64,000 nucleotides of DNA from Phytohabitans houttuyneae (GTDB taxonomy: Bacteria > Actinomycetota > Actinomycetes > Mycobacteriales > Micromonosporaceae), in assembly GCF_011764425.1 (NCBI RefSeq), contig NZ_BLPF01000001.1, positions 3,153,001 to 3,217,000 of the forward strand. Reading direction: 5' to 3'. The notes below the pieces were generated by a model that saw nothing but the letters and a program-made list of their open reading frames with translations, was not told where the DNA came from and ran no database searches. The position numbers and the translations under genes are program-made. Positions 42,115-50,158 of the stretch are shown piece by piece. The first letter of the stretch is position 1, and each line of letters opens with the position of its first letter.

Positions 42115-43326
42115 GTGCCTGATATCCCGTTCGGCTTCGCTCTCCCGGGTGCCCAGCCGCCCGACCCCAACGATCCGCAGCAGATGCAGCAGTTCATGGC
42201 TCAGCTGCAGCAGCTGCTCGCGTCGCCGGGCAGCGGCCCGGTCAACTGGGATCTTGCCCGCCAGGTTGCGGTGAGTCACCTCGGCGCGACTGACCCGGCG
42301 GTCAACATATACGAGCGCAACGAGGTCGAGGAGGCACTCCGCCTGGCCGACCTGTGGCTCGAGCCGGCCGCGGCGCTCCCCTCGGGCATCCGCAACTCGG
42401 TCGCGTGGAACCGCAACGAGTGGATCTACAACACGCTCGACGTGTGGCGCAAGCTGTGCGACCCCGTCGCCGGCCGCATGGTCGCCGCGATGGGCGACCT
42501 CGTGCCGCCGGAGGCCCGCGCCCAGCTCGGCCCGATGCAGTCGATGGTCACCACGCTCGGTGGCGCGCTCTTCGGGGGCCAGCTGGGGCAGGCGCTCGGC
42601 TCACTCGCCGGCGAGGTGCTTTCCGCCGGCGACATCGGACTTCCGCTCGGACCGGCCGGCACGGCCGCGCTCGTCCCCGCCAACATCAAGGTGTACGGGG
42701 AGGGTCTCGAGCTGCCACTCGACGAGGTCCGCCTCTACGTGGCGCTGCGCGAGGCCGCTCACCAGCGCCTCTTCCAGCACGTCCCGTGGCTTCGGGGACA
42801 CGTGCTGAGCGCCGTCGAGACGTACGCGGCGGGCATCACCGTCAACCGCGAGGCCATCGAAGAGGCGATGGGCCGCATCGACCCCACCAACCCGGAGTCG
42901 ATGCAGGCGGTCGCGCTAGAGGGCATCTTCACTCCCGAGGACAGCCCGGCGCAGAAGGCGGCGCTGGCCCGGCTGGAGACCGCGCTCGCGCTGGTCGAGG
43001 GCTGGGTGTGCCACGTCGTCGACCAGGCCGCCGGCGACCGCCTCCCCAATGTCATCCGCCTCGGCGAGGCGTTCCGCCGCCGGCGCGCGGCGGGTGGGCC
43101 GGCGGAGCAGACGTTCGCCGCGCTGGTCGGCCTGGAGCTGCGCCCGCGGCGCCTCCGCGAGGCGGCCGCGCTGTGGGCGGCTCTGACCGAGCACCGCGGG
43201 ACGGCTGGTCGTGACGCACTCTGGGGCCACCCGGACCTGCTGCCGTCGGAGGAAGACTTCGCCGACCCGCAGACGTTCGCAAGGTCCCAGCTGGACCTCG
43301 GCGATCTCGGCGACCTGGGTCTGTAG
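42115..43326 (+). CDS. zinc-dependent metalloprotease, DUF2342 family
   Basis: 403 residues from GTG 42115. Matches the actinobacterial DUF2342 / F420-associated family: NWDLARQVAVSHLG near the N-terminus, WIYNTLDVWRKLCDPVAGRM, and the variant zinc motif ALREAAHQRLFQHVPWLRGH, where EAAHQ occupies the place of HExxH. Long Gly/Ala helical middle. The F420 link is historical and unproven. Divergent from the YlbL-like gene (85 bp between starts). Confidence 0.85.
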   Translation: MPDIPFGFALPGAQPPDPNDPQQMQQFMAQLQQLLASPGSGPVNWDLARQVAVSHLGATDPAVNIYERNEVEEALRLADLWLEPAAALPSGIRNSVAWNRNEWIYNTLDVWRKLCDPVAGRMVAAMGDLVPPEARAQLGPMQSMVTTLGGALFGGQLGQALGSLAGEVLSAGDIGLPLGPAGTAALVPANIKVYGEGLELPLDEVRLYVALREAAHQRLFQHVPWLRGHVLSAVETYAAGITVNREAIEEAMGRIDPTNPESMQAVALEGIFTPEDSPAQKAALARLETALALVEGWVCHVVDQAAGDRLPNVIRLGEAFRRRRAAGGPAEQTFAALVGLELRPRRLREAAALWAALTEHRGTAGRDALWGHPDLLPSEEDFADPQTFARSQLDLGDLGDLGL

Positions 43327-43332
43327 CCCTCG

Positions 43333-43935
43333 TTACGCGGACAGCAGCGCCCGCGTCGTCTCCCAGCCTTCGACGGCGGGGTCGAGTGTGGCCAGGTCGG
43401 CGGGGCCGCGAAGGCGCCGCCACCCGGGGCTCGACCCCACGTCCGGCAGGCTGGGCGCGGCCGACCGCACCGTGGTGATCGACCCGCCGTCCAGGTCGAA
43501 GGCGGGCAGCCAGTCCGGCGACGGAAGGCGCGACGCCACGCCCAGCAGCCCCGGCCCCGGGTCGGCGGGCGCGACCGCGAGTGGGCGGGTAGTGAGCGGT
43601 CGCAGCAGCTTGCCCACCAGCAGTCCGGGCAGGTCCGGCGCGTCGGCGGCCAGCGCGGCCGCCTGCTCGTGCCCATCCTTGGCCGCCGCCGCGAAGACCG
43701 CGCCGGCGGTGAGATCCGGTACCTCGTACACCGGCATGGAAGGCCATGCCACCGATTCGGCCAGCGTGCGGTCCTCGGCCAGCGCGGCGATGGCCGGCTC
43801 GACCTCATTGAGCGTGGCCAGCAGGTCGACGACGTCTTCGGCGAGCGCGGCGCGCCACGTCGCCAGGTCGACACCGGGCGGGCTCCAGGCCACCGGACCC
43901 AGCACCGCGATCACCACTCGCCTCGTCACGGTCAC
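43333..43935 (-). CDS. conserved hypothetical actinobacterial protein
   Basis: 200 residues from GTG 43935. No catalytic motifs visible; N-terminus TVTRRVVIAVLGPVAWSPPG, middle helical with many Ala, Leu and Asp. It is convergent with the DUF2342 gene (6 bp between stops) and divergent from the HIT gene. Proteins of this kind accompany DUF2342 in related genomes; that is from memory and not proof of function. Confidence 0.65.
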   Translation of the reverse strand: MTVTRRVVIAVLGPVAWSPPGVDLATWRAALAEDVVDLLATLNEVEPAIAALAEDRTLAESVAWPSMPVYEVPDLTAGAVFAAAAKDGHEQAAALAADAPDLPGLLVGKLLRPLTTRPLAVAPADPGPGLLGVASRLPSPDWLPAFDLDGGSITTVRSAAPSLPDVGSSPGWRRLRGPADLATLDPAVEGWETTRALLSA

Positions 43936-43960
43936 CAGGCTACTGGCCTACTCTTCCGGG

Positions 43961-44374
43961 GTGGCTGACTGCTTGTTCTGTGGCATCGTCTCGGGTTCGG
44001 TGCCGGGTTTCGTGGTGGCGGACGAGCCGGCGGGTTTCGCGTTCCTCGACACCAGGCCAGTCTTCAAGGGGCACACGCTCGTGGTGCCGCGCGACCACTC
44101 GGTGGTGCTCGCCGATCTCCCCGCCGATCAGCTCGCCCCCTTCTTCGGCCTGGTGCAGCGGATGTCCGTGGCGGTCGAGGAGGGTTTGGGCGCCGGCGGC
44201 ACGTTCGTGGCGATGAACAACAAGGTGTCGCAGTCGGTGGCCCACCTGCACGTTCACGTGGTGCCGCGGACCAAGGGCGACGGCCTACGAGGTTTCTTCT
44301 GGCCGCGCACCAGGTACACGTCAGATGACGAGGCCCGCGAGTACGCGGGGAAGATCTCCGCCGCCCTGTCCTGA
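43961..44374 (+). CDS. HIT family nucleotide-binding hydrolase
   Basis: 137 residues from GTG 43961. Zinc-type N-terminus DCLFCGIVSG, core GHTLVVPRDHSVVLADL and the histidine triad HLHVHVVPR with the nucleophilic middle His. HINT/Fhit-like nucleoside-phosphoramidate or AMP-lysine hydrolase, cytosolic. Start is 25 bp from the divergent hypothetical gene. Confidence 0.92.
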   Translation: MADCLFCGIVSGSVPGFVVADEPAGFAFLDTRPVFKGHTLVVPRDHSVVLADLPADQLAPFFGLVQRMSVAVEEGLGAGGTFVAMNNKVSQSVAHLHVHVVPRTKGDGLRGFFWPRTRYTSDDEAREYAGKISAALS

Positions 44375-44431
44375 CCCCCGGTAAGGGTTGACCCCCGCCG
44401 GTGTTGCAGACAGCGGAGAAAGGAGCGTGCA

Positions 44432-45094
44432 GTGTTTCTGCGGCGCATGAAGCTTGAAGTCCCCACTCCCGACCAGGCCCTGCCCGGTCGCTCGATCGAG
44501 ATGCCGGTTGCCGACCGCCACACCGTGCTCGGCACCCCCCTGCGCGGCCCATGGCCGGCCGGCGCGGAGGTCGCGGTCTTCGGGATGGGCTGTTTCTGGG
44601 GCGCCGAGCGCTTGTTCTGGCGCCTGCCGGGTGTGATCTCGACCTCGGTCGGCTACGCGGGTGGCTCCACCCCAAACCCGACGTACGAGGAGGTCTGCTC
44701 CGGCATGACCGGCCACGCCGAGGTGGTCCAGGTCGTGTACGACCCGAGCAAGATCGGGTACGAGCAGCTGCTGAAGGTCTTCTGGGAGAACCACGACCCC
44801 ACCCAGGGCATGCGGCAGGGCAACGACGTCGGCACCCAGTACCGCTCGACCATCTACACGACGACGGACGAGCAGCGCGTGGTGGCCGAGGCGTCGAAGG
44901 AGGCCTTCGCCCCGGTGGTGAAGCGCAGCGGCCGTGACGACATCACGACCGAGATCGCTCCGCTTGGTTCGTACTTTTATGCCGAGGACTATCACCAGCA
45001 GTATCTGTCAGACACCAAGAACCCGAACGGGTACTGCAACCACGGGCCCAACGGGATGACGTGCCCGATCGGTGTGGGCAAGGTCGAGTCCTGA
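44432..45094 (+). CDS. msrA: peptide-methionine (S)-S-oxide reductase
   Basis: 220 residues from GTG 44432 with AAAGGAG about 6 bp upstream. Catalytic motif [13 protein letters not shown] with Cys54, then [32 protein letters not shown] and [11 protein letters not shown]. Repairs oxidised methionine. The C-terminal stretch [18 protein letters not shown] carries resolving cysteines. About 35 residues of N-terminal extension relative to short MsrA. Confidence 0.95.
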   Translation: MFLRRMKLEVPTPDQALPGRSIEMPVADRHTVLGTPLRGPWPAGAEVAVFGMGCFWGAERLFWRLPGVISTSVGYAGGSTPNPTYEEVCSGMTGHAEVVQVVYDPSKIGYEQLLKVFWENHDPTQGMRQGNDVGTQYRSTIYTTTDEQRVVAEASKEAFAPVVKRSGRDDITTEIAPLGSYFYAEDYHQQYLSDTKNPNGYCNHGPNGMTCPIGVGKVES

Positions 45095-45189
45095 GCCCTG
45101 GCCGGGCGCTTCCAGCCCGCCGTGACCGTGTGGCGAAATAGGCGTTGCCGATCTACCGGCGGGGTGGATAGCGTTGCGGTACACGGGAA

Positions 45190-45379
45190 GGGAGGTGGTC
45201 CAGCTTTGTGTAGCAATAGGACTCGTGAGGTGGCTGTCCGCTAGCCGCTGTCCTTGACACAGCACGTCGTCGAGACCGTGTGGCAGCGGTGCGGCGAATT
45301 CAAGTCAGCCACCCGACCCCCGGGGTGCCGGCCCAGTCCAGCCGGCCCGTGCGCGAGCGCATGGAAGCCCCGGGGGTCG
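45190..45379 (+). ncRNA. candidate structured leader RNA upstream of the RNase Z gene
   Basis: Several perfect pairings nest here. GGTGGCTG (45229-45236) pairs with CAGCCACC (45306-45313) and encloses CCGCTG/CAGCGG (45245-45250 and 45283-45288). Directly after, a 12-bp stem CGACCCCCGGGG/CCCCGGGGGTCG (45314-45325, 45368-45379) encloses a hairpin GCCGGC/GCCGGC (45327-45332, 45341-45346) and TGCG/CGCA, a three-way junction. Short uORFs start at TTG 45206 (12 codons) or GTG 45195 (20 codons). GCTTTATAT follows the last stem, 42 bp before the RNase Z start. Could be a riboswitch, attenuator or terminator of msrA; I do not recognise a known class. Confidence 0.45.
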
Positions 45380-45421
45380 CTTTATATCCGGGGCAGGCCG
45401 GGGCGAGGCGGAGGAGGGCGA

Positions 45422-46372
45422 GTGCGCGAGCTTGTCGTCCTCGGCACCGCCAGCCAGGTGCCCACCCGCCACCGCAACCACAACGGGTACCTGCTGCGCT
45501 GGGACAGCGAGGGCATCCTCTTCGACCCGGGCGAGGGCACCCAGCGCCAGATGCTCCGGGCCGGCGTCGCTGTCTCGGACCTCACGCGTATCTGCGTGAC
45601 CCACTTCCACGGCGACCACAGCCTCGGGCTGCCGGGTGTGATCCAGCGCATCTCACTCGACCGGGTGCCGCACCCGGTGACCGCACACTTTCCGGCGGGC
45701 GGCGCGCACTTCTTCGCCCGGCTGCGGCACGCGACAAGCTTCTACGACCACGCCGACATCCGCGAGGCGCCGGTCACCGGCGACGGGCCGATCGCCGCGG
45801 GGCTCGAAGCCCGCCGGCTTCACCACTCGGTCGAGACCTACGGGTACCGGCTCACCGAGCCCGACGGGCGCCGCATGCTGCCGGAGCGGCTGGCGGCGTT
45901 CGGCATCGCCGGCCCGGCCGTCGGGGAGCTGATACGCCAGGGCGGCCTCGACGTCCACGGGCGGCGCGTCACGCTCGACGAGGTGAGCGCGCCTCGGCCG
46001 GGGCAGAAGTTTGCGTTCGTCATGGACACCGGGCTGTGCGACAACGTGTTCGCGCTGGCTCAGGGTGTCGACATGCTCGTCATCGAGGCCACTTTCCTGA
46101 CCGAGGACGCCGCGATGGCCGCGCAGGTCGGCCACCTGACCGCGGCCCAGGCCGCGCGGGTCGCCACCGAGTCGGGGGTACGGCGCCTCGTGCTCACCCA
46201 CTTCTCACAGCGCTACGACGATCCGGCGCGGTTCGAGGCCGAGGCTCGCGAACACTTCGACGGCGACATGGTGATAGCCGAAGACCTGATGAGAGTGCCG
46301 GTGCCGCCGCGGCGCCAGATAGCCTCGGAACAATGGCGTTCACGATCCGATCCGCGGGTGAGCGGGACCTGA
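45422..46372 (+). CDS. ribonuclease Z / MBL-fold tRNA 3' processing nuclease
   Basis: 316 residues from GTG 45422 with GGAGGAGGG upstream. Starts [20 protein letters not shown], metal motif [15 protein letters not shown], later His in [20 protein letters not shown] and the end motif [12 protein letters not shown]. Short form of RNase Z that trims tRNA 3' trailers, essential where CCA is not encoded, as in the two tRNAs of this window. The open frame extends upstream to 45254, but that part lies in the structured leader. Overlaps the GNAT gene by 40 bp. Confidence 0.9.
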   Translation: MRELVVLGTASQVPTRHRNHNGYLLRWDSEGILFDPGEGTQRQMLRAGVAVSDLTRICVTHFHGDHSLGLPGVIQRISLDRVPHPVTAHFPAGGAHFFARLRHATSFYDHADIREAPVTGDGPIAAGLEARRLHHSVETYGYRLTEPDGRRMLPERLAAFGIAGPAVGELIRQGGLDVHGRRVTLDEVSAPRPGQKFAFVMDTGLCDNVFALAQGVDMLVIEATFLTEDAAMAAQVGHLTAAQAARVATESGVRRLVLTHFSQRYDDPARFEAEAREHFDGDMVIAEDLMRVPVPPRRQIASEQWRSRSDPRVSGT

Positions 46373-46836
46373 CCGCCGTCGGGACCTTGCACTACCGGTC
46401 GCGCGCGGCCGCGTATTCCGGCTTTCTCCCCGCCGAGGCGCTCGAGGCCGTGCCCGCGTCGAGCATGGCGGACTACTGGGTCGAGCGCTGGCGGTACGAG
46501 CGGGACAACCACCAGCTGACCGTCGCCACCGAGGAGGGCGAGGTCGTCGGCTTCACCTACCTGGGGCCGGACGAGGAGCCGGACACCGGCATCCTGCACG
46601 CGATCCACGTCTCGCCGGACGTGCAGGGTCGCGGGGTGGGCGGGGCGCTGATGGCCGACGCGCTGGAAAAGCTCGCCGCGGGCGGGTGGCGCCGCGCCGT
46701 GCTGTGGGTACTGGCGGACAACGCTCACGCGCGCGGCTTCTACGAGCGCGGCGGCTGGGCGCCCGACGGCGTGCGCCGCGACGACTTCATCGGCCCGGCG
46801 CTGGTGCACCAGGTGCGCTACGCGAGGCCCCTCTAG
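46333..46836 (+). CDS. GNAT family N-acetyltransferase
   Basis: 167 residues from ATG 46333, inside the last 40 bp of the RNase Z gene. Acetyl-CoA loop [20 protein letters not shown], then [20 protein letters not shown]. Substrate unknown; resembles general ribosomal-protein or small-molecule acetyltransferases. Overlap implies co-transcription with RNase Z. Confidence 0.88.
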   Translation: MAFTIRSAGERDLTAVGTLHYRSRAAAYSGFLPAEALEAVPASSMADYWVERWRYERDNHQLTVATEEGEVVGFTYLGPDEEPDTGILHAIHVSPDVQGRGVGGALMADALEKLAAGGWRRAVLWVLADNAHARGFYERGGWAPDGVRRDDFIGPALVHQVRYARPL

Positions 46837-46841
46837 GGCTT

Positions 46842-46966
46842 GTCCCGCGGGCCCGGCAGCGGAGGTCGGGGATCTCGGCGAGCGCCAAGCTCGCCGCCGA
46901 CCGCAACGGTGCCCGCGGGAAAGCACCCAAAGAAAACGCTCCGCTGCGCTCCACGTTCCCCCGGGG
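46842..46966 (+). repeat. dispersed intergenic repeat B, full copy
   Basis: Starts CCCGCGGGCCCGGCAGCGG and GGTCGGGGATCTCGGCGAGC, with a second CCCGCGGG at 46912-46919, then AAAGAAAACGCTCCGCTGCG and CTCCACGTTCCCCCGGGG. Its two halves recur inside and beside the repeat A copy at 15383-15585. Lies just after the GNAT stop, as a downstream intergenic element. Confidence 0.7.
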
Positions 46967-47014
46967 CCTGCGTATGCGGTCCGCAGGTGAGGCGGACGTG
47001 GGCGAAGAATTCCC

Positions 47015-47650
47015 TCAGAGCACCTCGTCGTCAGCGTGCGCGCCGAACTCGGCGACCCGGACCTCGGTGATCCGCTCGTAGCGGGCGATGCGGTCGCTCC
47101 ACTCGGCCTGCACGCCGAACGCGGCGGCGGCGAAGTTGACGTCGCGCACCGCGGCGGTCAGCTCGTCCGGGCGGTCGGAGCCGATCACCCGGACGGGATC
47201 GCCCACGGCGACCGACATCGGCGGCACGAAGTACTCGGCGGGCAGGACCGTCCGGGCGTGGACGAGCGCGCCGACCGCGACCACCGCGCCGGGCTCGAGG
47301 CGAGCGCCCTGGAGGACGGTGATGCCGGTGGCCAGGTACGCGCAGCGGCCGACCTCGCAGCCCAGCAGCGTCGCGTGGGGTGAGACGAAGACGTGGTCGC
47401 CGAGGATCACCGGATGGGGCGGGTCGGCGACGGCGGTGGCGCGGAGCACCGCGTTTTCGGCGATCACGCACGCCTCGCCGATCTCGATGTGTGCGCCTTC
47501 GGCGTCGAGCGTGGCGCCGTACATGATGCGGGCCCGCGGTCCGACGCGGACGTCGCCCACGAGGGTCGCGTTCGGCGCGACGTAGGCGCTGGGGTCGACG
47601 GTGGGCTGGGCGCCGCGATGTCTGATCAGCATGCCCACAGAGCTTGCCAT
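47015..47650 (-). CDS. gamma-carbonic anhydrase-like hexapeptide-repeat protein
   Basis: 211 residues from ATG 47650. Left-handed beta-helix repeats: AYVAPNATLVGDVRVGPRAR, GDHVFVSPHATLLGCEVGRC, AYLATGITVLQGARLEPGAV. Two of the usual three zinc His of gamma-CA are visible (VSPHATLLG, and HARTV further on); activity uncertain. The C-terminal ~50 residues are helical (ELTAAVRDVNFAAAAFG). Confidence 0.85.
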   Translation of the reverse strand: MASSVGMLIRHRGAQPTVDPSAYVAPNATLVGDVRVGPRARIMYGATLDAEGAHIEIGEACVIAENAVLRATAVADPPHPVILGDHVFVSPHATLLGCEVGRCAYLATGITVLQGARLEPGAVVAVGALVHARTVLPAEYFVPPMSVAVGDPVRVIGSDRPDELTAAVRDVNFAAAAFGVQAEWSDRIARYERITEVRVAEFGAHADDEVL

Positions 47651-47884
47651 CTCAAATGCCCGGAAATCGGCCGGGCGAGAGTACGTGACCGATGTATGCG
47701 GGGGAACCGGTGATCACGTACCCTCGCCCGCCGTACCCAACCCAAACCGGGGGAAACGCCTGGCCGGAGGCGCCGGACCGACGGAGGCTTGCCGGTCTCC
47801 AAGCTTGGGTGGGCCTTTGCGGGGCGCCGGGGTGCTGGCGGGGCACCGTCGGCGTCGACCGCGGGTGTTCACGTCTTAGGTTGT

Positions 47885-48190
47885 TCAGTCGAAGGAGCCG
47901 CGGTTGGTGGGACCCCAGCGGCCCGGTACGCCCAGGTCGTCGCGCCAGCTTGGCAGTGCGCGCAACCCGTTCAGGTCGTGCCGTGCCGTCCACGCCTCGC
48001 GCCAGGGCCGGCGGGATGCCGCCTCGGCGCGTTGGGCGAGTCGCCTGGGTGGGCACGGCCACTTCGAGCCGCACCAGACGCACTTGCCGTCATGGTCGGG
48101 TTGTGCGTGCCGGCCGAGCATGGTTTGTGCGTCCCGCCAGAGCAGGCGATCCACCACGTCGGTCGGCTCCGTGTGGTCAGTGCTGACCAT
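47885..48190 (-). CDS. small conserved hypothetical protein with a CxxC...C motif
   Basis: 101 residues from ATG 48190 with GGGGGACGG upstream. Central CVWCGSKWPCPPRRLAQRAE could bind zinc or iron. Trp/Arg-rich, no membrane segment. Found as lone small genes in actinomycetes; function unknown. The 234 bp between this stop and the carbonic-anhydrase start can form hairpins (GACCG/CGGTC around 47777) but show no known RNA. Confidence 0.6.
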   Translation of the reverse strand: MVSTDHTEPTDVVDRLLWRDAQTMLGRHAQPDHDGKCVWCGSKWPCPPRRLAQRAEAASRRPWREAWTARHDLNGLRALPSWRDDLGVPGRWGPTNRGSFD

Positions 48191-48354
48191 TCCGTCCGTC
48201 CCCCCTTTCGGGAGCCACGCTTAGTCAACGTGGTCCGCGAGGGTCCTGATCGGACAGGCTGTGCGACACGGCAAGAATGCCACTTTTGGGGGCGTTCGCT
48301 GTGAGCGGATGCCGCTCGGGCATGGCATTGCCAGTGGGCGGCGTTGCCAAGCTC

Positions 48355-49299
48355 ATGAGCACCGACAGCGAAGCCGAGCGGGCGGCGCTTGACGCGTACT
48401 CGCAGGTCGTCACCGGTGTGGCCGAGCGAGTGCTGCCGAGCGTGGCCGCCCTTTCGGTACGCACCGCACGCGGTGGTGGCGCCGGATCGGCGGTCACCTT
48501 CACCGACGATGGTTTTCTCCTCACAAGCGCACACGTAGTAACCGGCGCGACCGGCGGCACCGCCACCTTCGGCGACGGGTTGGAGACGCGGTTCGACGTG
48601 GTCGGCGCCGACCCCCTTTCCGATCTCGCCGTCCTCCGGGCGCAGGCGACCGGCGCCCCGCCGGCCGAGCTCGGCGACGCCGACGGGCTGCGCATCGGCC
48701 AGCTCGTCGTGGCGGTGGGCAACCCGATGGGCCTGGCCGGCTCGGTCACCGCGGGCGTGGTGTCGGGCCTGCGCCGGTCGATCCCGGCGCGCGACGGCCG
48801 GGCCGTAAGGCTGATCGACGACGTGATCCAGACCGACGCCGCGCTCAACCCCGGCAACTCCGGCGGCGCGCTAGCCGACTCGGCCGGCCGGGTGGTGGGC
48901 GTCAACACGGCGGTGGCCGGCTACGGCCTGGGTCTCGCCGTGCCGATCAACTCGACCACCCGCCAGATCGTCGGCGAGCTCGTCTCCAACCGACGCGTGC
49001 GGCGGGCCTGGCTGGGCGTGGCCGGGGTGCCGCTGCCGCTCCCACCCGCGCTCGCCGAGCGCCTCAACCAGAAGATGGGCCTGCGCGTGGTGGAGGTGGT
49101 GCCGGGCAGCCCGGCGGGGGTGGCGGGCATCTACCTCGGCGACGTGATCCTGTCCGCGGGAGGCCGGCCGGTCTCCACCGTCCAGGCCCTCCAGCGACTC
49201 ATGCTCGGCCCGGCGATCGGCACCCGCCTCCCGGTCACGGTCCTACGCAAGGGCGCCCTGGTGGACGTGGTGACGATCCCGGCGGAGCTGGGCCGCTAG
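48355..49299 (+). CDS. HtrA/DegP-like trypsin-fold serine protease with PDZ domain
   Basis: About 314 residues from ATG 48355; in-frame ATGs at 48277 and 48322 are alternatives and no ribosome site decides. Catalytic His in LLTSAHVVTGA, Asp in DPLSDLAVLRA, Ser in DAALNPGNSGGALADSAG. PDZ at the C-terminus (LRVVEVVPGSPAGVAGIYLG). No signal peptide or TM is seen, so it is possibly a cytosolic quality-control protease, unlike usual membrane-anchored actinobacterial HtrA. Confidence 0.88.
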   Translation: MSTDSEAERAALDAYSQVVTGVAERVLPSVAALSVRTARGGGAGSAVTFTDDGFLLTSAHVVTGATGGTATFGDGLETRFDVVGADPLSDLAVLRAQATGAPPAELGDADGLRIGQLVVAVGNPMGLAGSVTAGVVSGLRRSIPARDGRAVRLIDDVIQTDAALNPGNSGGALADSAGRVVGVNTAVAGYGLGLAVPINSTTRQIVGELVSNRRVRRAWLGVAGVPLPLPPALAERLNQKMGLRVVEVVPGSPAGVAGIYLGDVILSAGGRPVSTVQALQRLMLGPAIGTRLPVTVLRKGALVDVVTIPAELGR

Positions 49300-49363
49300 A
49301 GATTTTTTGGGGTCGAGGTGGCGGACTTCCGGGAGTCGGCCGCTCGGAGGGATGAACAACGGT

Positions 49364-49627
49364 CTACACCGCGGCGGCGTTCGGGATGCGCAGCTCCAGA
49401 TCGCCGGCGGTGGCGGTCAGGGTCCGGGGCCGGTGGCCGTTGCGCTGCGCCGTCCGGGCCTTGGTGCGTTGGTGGGGTTCGGCGCCGATCACCGCAGTGA
49501 GCTCGGCCTCGATCAGGGCTTGATAGATCGTCTCGGCCGCGTGTCGGACCCGGTCGCCGACCTCGGCAGCCCGCGGTTGGTTCAACACGTGCAGCAGGGC
49601 GGATTGATCCAGAGTCATCGCGTGCAA
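49364..49627 (-). pseudogene. IS256-family transposase, N-terminal fragment
   Basis: 87 codons: TLDQSALLHVLNQPRAAEVG, AETIYQALIEAELTAVIGAE, RTAQRNGHRPRTLTATAGDL, ending ELRIPNAAAV with a stop. This is the start of an IS256/Mutator-type transposase (normally about 400 residues); the DDE catalytic part is missing. The truncation point lies about 65 bp from the HtrA stop. No clear terminal inverted repeats or target duplication were found, so it is a remnant. Confidence 0.8.
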
Positions 49628-49835
49628 CTGCGTTCTCTGCGTGTTCTTGGTCGTTCACACAGACTCACGCGATGACCCATCTTCATACCGACGGAACGCC
49701 GGACAAGGTCCACTCCTACACCACCCGCCGGGACGCGACCTCCTTCGAGGCGGGAGTGCGCGAGTCCGCCCGCAGTTCGTCGCTGTCGTCGCGTTCTGTG
49801 ACTGTCGATCAGGTGCAGGCGGTGTGAGCGTCGCA

Positions 49836-50022
49836 ATCTTGGTGAGTAAGCGCGTTATTTTCGACGCTAACTTGCCAAGATCTGCCCGAGCAGGCCCCTG
49901 GGGTGAGGTGGGCGACCGCGGAGGGTGAGGCCGCGGGAGCAACGGTCCGGACCACGACGGACATCGCGGTAGCCCGGATCAGTTTCGAATTGGATCCTCT
50001 GAAACGGCGACCACGGTCGAAC
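49836..50022 (-). repeat. dispersed repeat A, fullest copy with terminal hairpin and extension
   Basis: Read on the reverse strand: extension (CGACCGTGGTCGCCG, GGATCCAATTCGAAACTGAT), core (49915-49973), linker (CGCCCACCTCACCCCAGGGG), then the hairpin AGATCTTGGCAAGTTAGCG with CGCTTACTCACCAAGATT (49836-49883). About 190 bp in all. It lies between the IS256 fragment and the CBS terminator. Confidence 0.75.
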
Positions 50023-50118
50023 CGGGCTGCACCGGGCCGGACGACGACCGGCGGGCCGAGGCCCGCGCGGACATCCCGGCGAGTCGGCAGGCTCGTAGCC
50101 GTCTGGACTTCAAACAGG

Positions 50119-50148
50119 GCCCACTGCCTCGCGCGCGAGGCAGTGGGC
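50119..50148 (-). terminator. terminator of the cystathionine beta-synthase gene
   Basis: A perfect 30-bp palindrome (GCCCACTGCCTCGCG and its complement), 10 bp after the gene's stop on the reverse strand, followed by CCTGTTTG. Confidence 0.75.
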
Positions 50149-50158
50149 AACAGAAGGG

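Noticed and set aside
45254-45421. Longer N-terminus for RNase Z starting at 45254
   Set aside because: The frame is open but covers the folded leader, is Pro/Arg/Cys-rich and lies before the conserved start VRELVVLG with its own ribosome site.
47651-47884. Riboswitch-like sequence (CCGGGGGAAACGCC and neighbouring hairpins) between the small Cys protein and the carbonic anhydrase
   Set aside because: It resembles no known riboswitch core on either strand, and hairpins of this strength are common at this GC content.
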